In this document: one piece after another, positions 41,743 to 51,690 of the stretch
How positions within the stretch are numbered: position 1 is the first letter of the stretch
Layout of the letters: each line of letters begins with the position of its first letter
NCBI RefSeq assembly: GCF_021202945.1
Contig: NZ_JAJOYR010000001.1
Coordinates: forward strand, 806,001 to 870,000
DNA from: Stenotrophomonas sp. SY1
GTDB taxonomy: Bacteria; Pseudomonadota; Gammaproteobacteria; Xanthomonadales; Xanthomonadaceae
Reading direction: 5' to 3'
DNA length: 64,000 bases
Program-made: the position numbers and the translations under genes
The notes under the pieces: generated by a model
The model's database searches: none
Told to the model about the DNA's origin: nothing
Seen by the model: the letters and a program-made list of their open reading frames with translations, nothing else

Positions 41743-41775
41743 CGTTGGCTTCGCTGCTGGGGTTGCTAACCATTA

Positions 41776-41792
41776 AGCAGGCGCCGTGCCAA
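41776..41792 (-). promoter_or_regulatory. Sigma-54 promoter of the exporter operon
   Basis: On the minus strand the sequence reads TTGGCACGGCGCCTGCT. It matches the -24/-12 consensus YTGGCACGRNNNTTGCW at all but one fixed position (C for the first T of TTGC), with GG and GC exactly 10 bases apart. The expected transcription start is near 41765, 23 bases before the fusion-protein ATG. The regulator at 27033 is of the type that activates such promoters. Confidence 0.8.
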
Positions 41793-41835
41793 CTTCAACT
41801 TCATGAATCAAAAGGAAATTTACAGTGCATGAAGA

Positions 41836-41933
41836 GTGTCCGGGTGTCCGCGGACACTTTCGCGGACAGTGTCCGCAGGGCCGATGGCCGCAGATGTCCG
41901 CTGTGTGGCCGGAAGCCTGACTTAGAATGTCCG
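41836..41933. promoter_or_regulatory. TGTCCG/CGGACA enhancer-like sites
   Basis: GTGTCCGCGGACAC (41844-41857) is a perfect 14-bp palindrome, and GCGGACA-G-TGTCCGC (41862-41876) is a second perfect inverted repeat. Single TGTCCG half-sites occur at 41837, 41895 and 41928. The palindromes lie about 80-110 bases upstream of the predicted sigma-54 start, the usual distance for an NtrC-type activator. The last half-site is only 24 bases before the glmS ATG on the other side. Confidence 0.7.
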
Positions 41934-41957
41934 ATCACCATTGCGAACGGATGGACT

Positions 41958-43790
<1,833 letters not shown>

Positions 43791-43814
43791 GCCTTGTAAC
43801 GGGAACGTAACCGG

Positions 43815-43904
43815 TGTCGACAGAAAATAAAGTTCTATCTCTGGTAATAAATATCTATCTCAGAGAACAAAGTTTTATCTGGGGAAATAAAGTTTGATTC
43901 TATG
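43815..43904 (+). repeat. Transposon right end with four TnsB sites at 20-bp period
   Basis: After the terminal TGTCGACAG come AATAAAGTTCTATCT (43826-43840), AATAAATATCTATCT (43846-43860), AACAAAGTTTTATCT (43866-43880) and AATAAAGTTTGATTC (43886-43900). They start exactly 20 bases apart and share the AATAAAGT core of Tn7 TnsB sites. Four abutting sites is the arrangement of the Tn7 right end; the Tn7 left end has three spaced ones. Confidence 0.85.
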
Positions 43905-43944
43905 AATCAGGCCTTCAGGCTGTTGGTCTGTGAACCGAGGCGAT

Positions 43945-43980
43945 AAAAAGCTGCCGCCATCATGGGCGGCAGCTTTTTAG
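43945..43980. terminator. Bidirectional terminator inside the right end
   Basis: AAAAAGCTGCCGCC (43945-43958) pairs with GGCGGCAGCTTTTT (43965-43978), 14 bp with a 6-base loop, giving a T-run on either strand. It lies inside the transposon and would stop read-through from glmS into the cargo as well as the convergent hsd operon. The 144 bases from here to the next gene hold nothing I recognise. Confidence 0.85.
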
Positions 43981-44124
43981 GCTGCGAACCGGCTGAAGCG
44001 CCGAAAGGCGCATTGCCCTGATGCAGGCTTCCAACAGACGGATGTCTGATCAACTGGTACTGCTGTTTGGCTCCGCTGTTGGAGTCCAGCCAAGCGGGAT
44101 AGCAAGTTTCAAGGGCGAGCAAAC

Positions 44125-44319
44125 TTACGTGGTCACAACCCATTCCTGCTTTTCCTGACTCCCATCCGGATTGGCCCAGAAGATCACCACATCCAACCGG
44201 GACGGTGTATCCAGATAGGTGGCTGCTAGCACTTCAATGGATTGTTTGGGGGCCAGCGTTGCCGGGGTCTTGGCGGCATGGTCTTGCGAGACCAAGGAGC
44301 TGCCTTCGTAGTACGTCAT
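44125..44319 (-). CDS. Small protein coupled to hsdR
   Basis: A 64-residue frame starts with an ATG that overlaps the hsdR stop codon (ATGA). It begins MTYYEGSSLVSQDHAAKTPA and contains VLAATYLDTPSRLDVVIFWA. There is no signal peptide, and I recognise no family. The overlap and clean frame support a real gene as the last member of the restriction operon. Confidence 0.55.
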   Translation of the reverse strand: MTYYEGSSLVSQDHAAKTPATLAPKQSIEVLAATYLDTPSRLDVVIFWANPDGSQEKQEWVVTT

Positions 44320-47300
44320 GCGCCAAGACCAGCCTGGTCAATGTTCTGTCCCGCCTTGATCAGTTCGTAGACCAACCCGATCAGTGGGGCCATCGCCTGA
44401 TGGTCATGCTTCATGACGTGCGCAGCCAAGTCGCCATGCGATTGAAGCGCACGCACCACCGCTGACTGTACTGTGCCATTGATATTGCCGTTCATGGCTA
44501 CATCGCGCGGGTTGCTCTTGACCTGGGCCATAGTGTTGGCGTCTTCGCGCACTATGTCGGCGACGTGATTTACGAACGCCACCTTGTCGGTCAGCGGTGT
44601 AGCTTCACCGAAGATCGAATTGAGGCGTGCAATCACTTGACGCAGATAAACCGGGAGCGATGGCTGACCACCGCCACCCGCACCGATGGGCTTGAGGATG
44701 ACAGCATCATCCTTGGGTGGTTCGTCACCATCTGGCATGTCTTGTGGCTTGATGTCGAAGCCGGTCAGGACAAGGGCGGACACGTCTACCTGCTCGGGCG
44801 GCACGCCGTGCAGGCGTTTGGCCAGCAACCGGGCGAAGCTGGCGAAGCCTTCCAGCTTGGCATCGCCTAGGTCGATGGTCTGGGCGATATAGGTGTACAG
44901 CGAGCCAAAGCGGCTCAGCCCGGATTTGAAATCCAGCAACTCCTGCAACGTATCGGCATGCGCAGTGCGGGCGGCATCGGCCTGTTTCATGCCGGCTTCG
45001 TTGCCCTGTATTTTGGCCAGCTCGAACGCTTGCTCAGCCGACTGCATGGCGGCCAGCCCGGCCTTGATGGCGTCATTGAAGCGCTGTGTCGGCTGGCTGG
45101 TGGCGGCGTACAATGCCTTGTGCTGCGCCTGTTCTCCCGCCGCAAACGCCGCGGCCGATTTGTAGCGCACCGCGGTGTAGGCAGCCACGTCTTCGCGTGC
45201 GTAGATGCGCGCCTTATCCAGGTCGGCCTGCAGGTCGTAGATGATGTTGGGGTTCTGCACGTCCACGATGCGCGCGCCGGTGTCGTACTTTGCAAACGCA
45301 TCCACGATGGCCTGCGGCTCGTTGACGAAATCGACCACGAAGGTGGTGTCCTTGCCCGGCGCAGTGCGGTTGAGCCGCGACAGCGTCTGCACAATTTCCA
45401 CTTCGTTGGCAATCTTCTTGTCCAGGTACATTGCGCACAGCTTGGGCTGGTCGAAGCCGGTCTGGAATTTGTTGGCCACGATCATCACGCGGAACTCGGG
45501 ACGGTCGAACACCCTGCGTAGGTCGCTGCCGTACTGGCGTGGGTTCATGCTGCTTTCGGTGAACTGTTCGTCGTCCTGCGCGGTGAACGGGTCGTCCCGC
45601 AGTTGCTCGTCTGAGCTGTGGCTCACTTCCTTGCCGGTCAGTGCGCCGGAGAACGCCACCAGCGCCTGAAACGCTTTGTGCTGTGGGTGGGCAGCAATGT
45701 ACGCATCGAACGCACGCTTGTAGCGCACGGCGGAGGCACGCGATGAGGTGACAATCATCGCCTTGGCGGTGCCGCCTAGCAGTGGCGCCACATTGGCCGC
45801 AAAGTGCTCAACGATGAACTCCACCTTCTGTGTGACATTGGTCGCGTGCAGGTTGAGCCACTTGGCCAAGGCGCGTTTGGCTGCCTTCTGCGAGAAGCGC
45901 TTGCCGTCCTTGGTCGGCTCGGCCAGGTTGAATGCGGTTTTGTACGGCAGATAGCCGGCCATCACGTCGAGGATGAAACCTTCCTCAATCGCCTGGCGCA
46001 TCGGGTACTTGTGGAAGGATTGCGGCTTGTTTTCTTTGTTGGGCGGCAGCGTGGGGTCGGCAAGCCGGCCGAACAGGGTCAGCGTGGCGTGCTTGGGCGT
46101 AGCCGTGAAGGCAAAGTAAGAGACGTTCTTCGGGCGCACGCGCGAGGACTGGATCTTCTCCAGCAGCTCCTCGACGGTCAGCCCTTCCATTTCCTTAGCA
46201 TCGCGCAGCGCGAGCGTGGCCTGCAGTTTGGAGGCGGCTGAGCCGGTCTGACTGGTGTGGGCTTCGTCGATGATGACGGCAAAGCTGCGATCTTTCAGCT
46301 TGCCGTTGGTCAGCACCTGCTCCATGGCGTACGGGAAGGTCTGGAGCGTCACCACGATGATAGGCGTGCCGCGCTCCATAGCCCTGGCCAGCTCCTTGGA
46401 CTTACTTTCGCCAGTGTCCTTGTCACCGATGGCGGCAATCAGGTCCTTCTGGTGGTCGATCTGCTGGACGGCGTCCTGGAGCTGCTTGTCCAGCACGGTA
46501 CGATCGGTGACCACAATGACCGAGTGGAAGTAGGGGGAGCCCTCTTTGTTGCGCAGGCGGATCAAGTCGTGTGCGGTCCAGGCAATGGTGCTGGTCTTGC
46601 CGGAGCCGGCCGAGTGTTCGCACAAATAGGTCATACCCGGGCCGTTGGCTCGGGCGTCGGCAATCATCCGTGTGACCGCATCCCACTGGTGGAAGCGCGG
46701 AAAAATCTGCGTCTCCTTGCGGTGGTGGTTGCCGGCAAGGTCCACCACGTCTTTCTTTTCGGTATAGACGAAGCTGTGGAAAATCCGAAGCCAGTTGTCG
46801 CGCTGACAGACCTGCTCCCAGAAGAACGCCACCGGGTACTCGCCGTCCTCCCGGATGGGGTTGCCTGTCCAGACGCCATTGCTACCGTCTCGGCCCTGGT
46901 TGAAAGGCAGGAAGTAACTGTTCTTGCCGGCCAGCTTCGTGCACATCTGGATGTCGCTGTCAGACATGGCAAAGTGAACAACCGCACCGCGTTGAAAGGT
47001 CAGCAGTGGTTCGACCCGACGGGTTTTCGGATCCATCGGCAGACGGTCGTTCTTGTACTGCTCGACGGCGGCTTCCGCGGACTGGGTGAAGTCGGTCTTG
47101 ATCTCCACGGTGGCCACGGGAAGGCCGTTGATGAAAAACGCCAGGTCGATGGCCAGCTTGCTGCCAGGGCGATACATGAGCTGGGGCACGACGCGCAGAA
47201 TGTTGGCGTTGTAGCGCTCCCAGGCTGACGGGTCGCGTTTGTCTTCAGGCAGGCCTTCGCTGAGTGAAATCTCACCGGCGCCGGCTAATTTGATGCCCTT

Positions 47301-47576
47301 GCGCAGCACGTTGACCGTGCCCTCGCGCTCCAAGGCCTGGGCAAGACGATCCATGAGGGTGTCGGTGGCCCTGCTGCCATTGCCGGCCTCCAGCTTCTGC
47401 CACTTCTTGGGCTGGGTCGCCTTCACCCACTCGACCAGATCTTCCGGGTACAGGGCATGGTTCTGGTCGTAGCCTGGGGTGTCGCCCACCCTCCAGCCGC
47501 GGGCTTCCAACTGCTTGACGACGTAGTCCTCGAAGTACTTCTCGCGATGGGCGGTGTCGGTGAAGACGGGATGCAT
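44316..47576 (-). CDS. hsdR: Type I restriction enzyme R subunit
   Basis: The 1086-residue product has the PD-ExK nuclease core (AIDLAFFINGLPVATVEIKT, about residues 145-165), an SF2 translocase with Walker A SAGSGKT near 325, DEAH in VIIDEAHTSQTG, and later helicase motifs including NKFQTGFDQP and QTLSRLNR. It pumps DNA past the bound complex and cuts at a distance. It seems intact. Its order after hsdM and hsdS, with small genes between, is described separately. Confidence 0.95.
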   Translation of the reverse strand: MHPVFTDTAHREKYFEDYVVKQLEARGWRVGDTPGYDQNHALYPEDLVEWVKATQPKKWQKLEAGNGSRATDTLMDRLAQALEREGTVNVLRKGIKLAGAGEISLSEGLPEDKRDPSAWERYNANILRVVPQLMYRPGSKLAIDLAFFINGLPVATVEIKTDFTQSAEAAVEQYKNDRLPMDPKTRRVEPLLTFQRGAVVHFAMSDSDIQMCTKLAGKNSYFLPFNQGRDGSNGVWTGNPIREDGEYPVAFFWEQVCQRDNWLRIFHSFVYTEKKDVVDLAGNHHRKETQIFPRFHQWDAVTRMIADARANGPGMTYLCEHSAGSGKTSTIAWTAHDLIRLRNKEGSPYFHSVIVVTDRTVLDKQLQDAVQQIDHQKDLIAAIGDKDTGESKSKELARAMERGTPIIVVTLQTFPYAMEQVLTNGKLKDRSFAVIIDEAHTSQTGSAASKLQATLALRDAKEMEGLTVEELLEKIQSSRVRPKNVSYFAFTATPKHATLTLFGRLADPTLPPNKENKPQSFHKYPMRQAIEEGFILDVMAGYLPYKTAFNLAEPTKDGKRFSQKAAKRALAKWLNLHATNVTQKVEFIVEHFAANVAPLLGGTAKAMIVTSSRASAVRYKRAFDAYIAAHPQHKAFQALVAFSGALTGKEVSHSSDEQLRDDPFTAQDDEQFTESSMNPRQYGSDLRRVFDRPEFRVMIVANKFQTGFDQPKLCAMYLDKKIANEVEIVQTLSRLNRTAPGKDTTFVVDFVNEPQAIVDAFAKYDTGARIVDVQNPNIIYDLQADLDKARIYAREDVAAYTAVRYKSAAAFAAGEQAQHKALYAATSQPTQRFNDAIKAGLAAMQSAEQAFELAKIQGNEAGMKQADAARTAHADTLQELLDFKSGLSRFGSLYTYIAQTIDLGDAKLEGFASFARLLAKRLHGVPPEQVDVSALVLTGFDIKPQDMPDGDEPPKDDAVILKPIGAGGGGQPSLPVYLRQVIARLNSIFGEATPLTDKVAFVNHVADIVREDANTMAQVKSNPRDVAMNGNINGTVQSAVVRALQSHGDLAAHVMKHDHQAMAPLIGLVYELIKAGQNIDQAGLGA

Positions 47577-47584
47577 GGCTGTCC

Positions 47585-47998
47585 TTAGGCGTTGGCGCTC
47601 AGGTGACTGAAGAGGAAGACGGCAATACAGGCATAGGCGGCGATGATCAGCGCCAGCTTCGACCAGTAGAAGATGATGCCTGGCCAGTTGAACCAGTGGC
47701 GGGCGGCGACATTGGCGTCAGCTGTGATCGACTTGGCGGCCAGTTCCTCCTCCTTGATACGGTGGAAGTACCCCCAGATCGCAGACGCGATGGCGTACTG
47801 GAGGAGGTCGCAGGCCAAGGAAAAGCAGAGCAGGATCATGGCCCAGGTCAGGATCGATGGAAGCGCGATTCTTGGTTGGTTCTGAGGCTGGTTGAACACC
47901 CACACTGCCGCAATGCCGGCGAACGCCAGTTGCCTTGCCCCAGCGCTTGCCGCAGCAGAGTGGCAGTAGTAGTTCTCCTTGGCCTCTGATAGCTTCAT
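47585..47998 (-). CDS. Membrane protein between hsdS and hsdR
   Basis: The 137-residue product has three to four hydrophobic segments (about residues 22-38, 45-75 and 108-133) and a charged middle part (HRIKEEELAAKSITADANVA). No family is recognised. The stop is eight bases before hsdR, and its ATG overlaps the end of the frameshifted gene upstream (ATGA), so it belongs to the operon. A membrane protein is not a normal part of a type I system. Confidence 0.7.
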   Translation of the reverse strand: MKLSEAKENYYCHSAAASAGARQLAFAGIAAVWVFNQPQNQPRIALPSILTWAMILLCFSLACDLLQYAIASAIWGYFHRIKEEELAAKSITADANVAARHWFNWPGIIFYWSKLALIIAAYACIAVFLFSHLSANA

Positions 47999-48182
47999 TT
48001 CGACTTCTGGCCGCCTGAGGGATTACGCGGGCCGCCGCTGTTCGTATTGCTGCTTCGGTTCCCGCCACCGGTAGGCGTACTGGCACCGGGGCCATTCCCT
48101 TGTTGCCGGATCCGCCACCGGTACCAGGAGAAGAGGGCTTGTTGTTGCCGCCAGATGAGCCACTGCGATTGGATGAGGTCAT
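47995..48182 (-). pseudogene. Gly/Ser/Asn-rich small gene with a frameshift
   Basis: An ATG at 48182 opens MTSSNRSGSSGGNNKPSSPG..., a Gly/Ser/Asn-rich frame. Near 48093-48097 (AAGGGAATGG on the minus strand) the composition changes, while another frame carries on the same style (GASTPTGGGNRSSNTNSGG) and stops at 47995, overlapping the start of the next gene (ATGA). Adding one base would restore a single 62-residue protein. It may be a recent mutation, a sequencing error or a programmed shift. Confidence 0.5.
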
Positions 48183-48212
48183 TGTCGTAAGGAGGGCCGG
48201 TTGAGGGATTGG

Positions 48213-49478
48213 TCAGTTGCTCAGATCGATCTTGCCGGTGACGCCAGCGGTAATCAGCGCGGTGCGGTGCTCGTGAAGGAGCTCGATGGATTGCTCGGTC
48301 TTGGCGATCAGGGTGTCGATGCGGGTGGTGGCGCGATCAAGAAAGTCGGCAATTTGGGATTGTTCATCCTTTGAAGCCACAGGAAGTGGAACCTTGGTGA
48401 AATTCTCAAAGCGAAGTGCCTGGCCATCACGGACAAGATCAGATGTGCTTTGAAGTGCCTGGATGTACGTACTGCTCTTGAACAACCAGCGGAAGTAGCG
48501 CGGGACAACCATCTTGATGGGGACTAGGGGTACATAGGCCGAGCTCACCGAGCCGTGATGCTCGGAGTATTCCAGCCCCCCTTGGAAGCTTCGCATGCTA
48601 ATGACGAAGTCGCCTGCATAGGCTCGCTTGAGGATCTCTTGGCCCTTTTGCACGACAACAACACGACGACCCTCCCTTTCCATGAACTCAGTTTGGGGAA
48701 GGAGGCCGTACTTCTGCGAAACCGTTAGTTGAATGTCTCCGTTTCTCGCCTTTTCATTACGCTCACGGAAAAGGCGGCGACTCTGGCCCACAGACCAATG
48801 CGCAGGTACCTCTCCCAACCACTCCACTCCGCTCTCCTTCATCGGCACATTCGGATCGAGCCCCTTGGTCACGGCATGCGTGATCAGGGCCTGGCGCTTC
48901 TCGCGCAACAGCTCAATGAAGCTGGTCTTCTTGGCAATGAGGGTGTCGATGCGGGAGGTGGCACGGTCAAGGAAGTCGACGATGGCCTGGGCTTTTAATT
49001 CATCGGGATGGGGTACTTGAATGGACAGAAACGGTCCAGGGCGGATCGTCTTTCGTAGCCCCTTGTAGAAAGGCTTGAGACGCTTGTACTCGTCTACATG
49101 GAGAAAAAAGTAGTAGAGATAGCGCGCCCAGATTTCGTTTTTTGGCCGAAATACCGTGTAGGCCCCAGTCAGCATGCCATCTTGTGGAGCTACGCCGACG
49201 GTCCGCGGCGTTTCGTCCATGTCGAAGAGGCAGAAGACCATTTCGCCCGCAGCAATGCGCTGATAGCTGTCGAACGACGCGGGCAGCTTGCCGGCTTTAT
49301 TTTCCAAGTCGCGCTCAATCACACCTTGCAGGGTGAGGGATAGCAGTTTGGTATTTGCGCTTTCAGTGCCGACAATGTCTCGACGAAGCTGTAGGAATGA
49401 CTTGAGTGGGGCCGTATCCCAGGTTTCAGGAACCTCCTCCAACCACTTAACCCCACTGTCTTTCATTGCCACAGTCAC
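48213..49478 (-). CDS. hsdS: Type I restriction-modification specificity subunit
   Basis: The 421-residue product has two target-recognition halves, each followed by the conserved helix (FLDRATSRIDTLIAKKTSFI near 170 and FLDRATTRIDTLIAKTEQSI near the end). Both halves begin with a matching MK(D/E)SGV(K/E)WL(E/G)EVP motif, showing the internal repeat. It sets the DNA sequence recognised by the complex. The GTG start overlaps the hsdM stop (GTGA); an ATG four codons later is the alternative. Confidence 0.93.
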   Translation of the reverse strand: MTVAMKDSGVKWLEEVPETWDTAPLKSFLQLRRDIVGTESANTKLLSLTLQGVIERDLENKAGKLPASFDSYQRIAAGEMVFCLFDMDETPRTVGVAPQDGMLTGAYTVFRPKNEIWARYLYYFFLHVDEYKRLKPFYKGLRKTIRPGPFLSIQVPHPDELKAQAIVDFLDRATSRIDTLIAKKTSFIELLREKRQALITHAVTKGLDPNVPMKESGVEWLGEVPAHWSVGQSRRLFRERNEKARNGDIQLTVSQKYGLLPQTEFMEREGRRVVVVQKGQEILKRAYAGDFVISMRSFQGGLEYSEHHGSVSSAYVPLVPIKMVVPRYFRWLFKSSTYIQALQSTSDLVRDGQALRFENFTKVPLPVASKDEQSQIADFLDRATTRIDTLIAKTEQSIELLHEHRTALITAGVTGKIDLSN

Positions 49479-51541
49479 TCCGCCACCTCATCCAACAGTG
49501 CGGCGATCTCTTCTTCTACGGCCTTCAGTTCGGCGTCGATCTCGTGCAGATCGCGCGGCGGAACGTACTTGTAGAAGTAGCGGTTGAAGTTGATTTCGTA
49601 GCCAATCTTGCCCACTTGGCAATCGCGCTCGTCGCTGTACTCCGAATCCACCCAGGCATCTGAGACGTGGGGTAGAACTTCGGCTTTCATGTAATCGCCG
49701 ATGTTCTGGTCGAGTGGAACGCTCTCGAAGTCCTCCAGTTCCTTGTCTGGCACGGGGTTGCCTTCGTCATCGAGGACTTCCGGGGCATCAGAGGTGCGCA
49801 CGCCCAGCGCGCTTTCCAATGCGTTGGCCAGCGGTTTGGCGATCTTGGGTAGGCCAGCCTTTTTGGTCAACGTGGGCAAGCCCGCGAACCACTCGTAGGG
49901 ATAGGTCTGGCCCAGGTGCTTGCGCAGCAGCTTCGCCCAGCCGGCTTGCGCGTCCTCATCCAGCCTGACGAAGGGCTTGCTGGCCTGGAGGGCTTCGATG
50001 GCCTCTTCGGTGATCTTGGCAACCAGGCGCAAGGGGCGCAGCACCTTGATTCGGCGGTAGCCGAAGTCGCGGTAGTCCACGATCCGCACGTTCTCGCTGG
50101 GCGCGAAATCGGCATACAGGCGAGCGATGTCCTGTGCCTGCTCGTCGCTGACGTAGCGGCGCTTGTTACCCTCGGATTTTCGCATGGGGCTGTGCATGCC
50201 CGTGGCGTCGATCAGCTGAACCTTACCCTTGCGCTCCTTGGACTTGTTGTTGTCCAGCAGCCAGATGTAGGTGCCGATCCCGGTACGGAAGAAGATGTCG
50301 GTGGGCAGGGCCACGATGGCGTCGATCAGGTCGTTTTCCAGCAACCAGCGGCGGATCTCGGTTTCACCCTGGCCAGCGTTGCCGGTGAACAAGGGCGAGC
50401 CAGACAGGATGATGGCCGCGCGGCCACCGCCATTCTCAGGGCGCTCCAGCTTGGAAACGAGATGCTGGATGAAGAGCATGGAGCCGTCGGACACGCGCGG
50501 CGTTCCTGCACCGAAGCGGCCCTCAAAGCCCCTCTCTTTGGCCTCGCGCTCAACGAACGCCTGGTCCTTCTCCCACTTCTTGCCAAAGGGTGGGTTGGAC
50601 AGGCAGTAGTGGAAGCGTTGACCGGCAAAGGCGTCCTGGGACAGGGTGGACTTGGGGCCAGCGATGTTGGCCGACAGGTCGCGTGCGGGCTCGGTTTCCA
50701 GACGACGCAGCAGCATGTTGGCCAGGGCCACAGCGTGGGTTTCCGGTTCGAGCTCCTGGCCGAACGGAATCAGCACGGGCGGGGCCTTGCCCTGGGCAGC
50801 GAAGCCATCGACGTGGTTCATGGCATCGGTGAGGAAGCCGCCGGTGCCACAGGTGGGGTCGTACAGCGTGCGGATCAGGCCAGGGTTGCTGCGGAACAGC
50901 GCATCGTCCGGGTCGAGCAACAGCGTGGTGGCCAGATGGACCACATCACGAGGTGTCATGAAGTCCTCGGCAGCCTCATTGACCTCCGCACCGAAGCGGC
51001 GGATGAGGTGCTCGTAGATATTGGACATCACGCGATCGGGCACGACATCCGGGTGCAGATCGGTACTGGCGAAGTTCTGGCAGATCTTGAACAGGATGTC
51101 GGCACGCGCCAGCCGCGCGATGGTGTCGGCAAAGTTGAACTGGTCGAAGATGACGCGGGCGTTGTCCGAGAAGCCTGCGATGTAGGCTTCCAGGTTGGAC
51201 TTGGTTTTGGTCGCGCCCAAGGTGGCCAGCGAATATTGCGAGGTGTTGTAGAAGGGAAGTGCGGCGGTCTGGCGCAGGATCAGCGCTGTATCCAGTCCCT
51301 TGTCTTTGAACTTAGCATGTGCTTCGCGGACCTTCTCGCCGGTGGGTTCCAGCACGCATTCCAGACGGCGCAGCAGGGTGAACGGCAGGATGATCTTGCC
51401 GAAGTCGGTGTGCTTGAAATCGCCCCACAGGTCTTCGGCGTTCTTCCAGATGAAGCTGGCCAGGACGGTGTCGGAAGCCTTGGGGGGGATTACCGGGGCT
51501 TCTGCGGTCGGGGTGCTGGTGGTCTTGCCGTTCTTAGTCAT
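49475..51541 (-). CDS. hsdM: Type I restriction-modification DNA methyltransferase
   Basis: The 688-residue product has the SAM-binding motif DPTCGTGGF (about 220), the catalytic NPPFGKKW (about 315) and the N-terminal HsdM helical domain (FIWKNAEDLWGDFKHTDFGK). It methylates adenine in the site chosen by HsdS. It is first in the operon. The 149 bases upstream hold no gene and no convincing promoter. Confidence 0.95.
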   Translation of the reverse strand: MTKNGKTTSTPTAEAPVIPPKASDTVLASFIWKNAEDLWGDFKHTDFGKIILPFTLLRRLECVLEPTGEKVREAHAKFKDKGLDTALILRQTAALPFYNTSQYSLATLGATKTKSNLEAYIAGFSDNARVIFDQFNFADTIARLARADILFKICQNFASTDLHPDVVPDRVMSNIYEHLIRRFGAEVNEAAEDFMTPRDVVHLATTLLLDPDDALFRSNPGLIRTLYDPTCGTGGFLTDAMNHVDGFAAQGKAPPVLIPFGQELEPETHAVALANMLLRRLETEPARDLSANIAGPKSTLSQDAFAGQRFHYCLSNPPFGKKWEKDQAFVEREAKERGFEGRFGAGTPRVSDGSMLFIQHLVSKLERPENGGGRAAIILSGSPLFTGNAGQGETEIRRWLLENDLIDAIVALPTDIFFRTGIGTYIWLLDNNKSKERKGKVQLIDATGMHSPMRKSEGNKRRYVSDEQAQDIARLYADFAPSENVRIVDYRDFGYRRIKVLRPLRLVAKITEEAIEALQASKPFVRLDEDAQAGWAKLLRKHLGQTYPYEWFAGLPTLTKKAGLPKIAKPLANALESALGVRTSDAPEVLDDEGNPVPDKELEDFESVPLDQNIGDYMKAEVLPHVSDAWVDSEYSDERDCQVGKIGYEINFNRYFYKYVPPRDLHEIDAELKAVEEEIAALLDEVAE

Positions 51542-51690
51542 GGTGCCTGTTTCAAAGTCGAAAGTGATGTGCAGCCTGAGCGTTGAGCGCAGGCGACAAA
51601 AAGAGGAAACCGCATGGGAATGACTATCTGCTCACTTAGCCCACGTAGGCTTTTCTTGTTCTTTCTCGTTCTATGACGAGAGGTGAGAAT

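Noticed and set aside
43826..43900. Four regular repeats resembling a short CRISPR array
   Set aside because: The 20-bp period leaves only about 5 bases between copies, the copies are imperfect, no cas genes are near, and position next to glmS explains them as TnsB sites.
43907..44143. 78-residue frame next to the transposon right end
   Set aside because: It runs through the terminator and the TnsB site region and has no ribosome site or motif.
47718..48182. 155-residue frame running from the Gly/Ser-rich start through the membrane protein gene
   Set aside because: After about 30 residues it becomes Arg/Pro-rich shadow sequence of the well-supported membrane gene; a one-base shift explains the data better.
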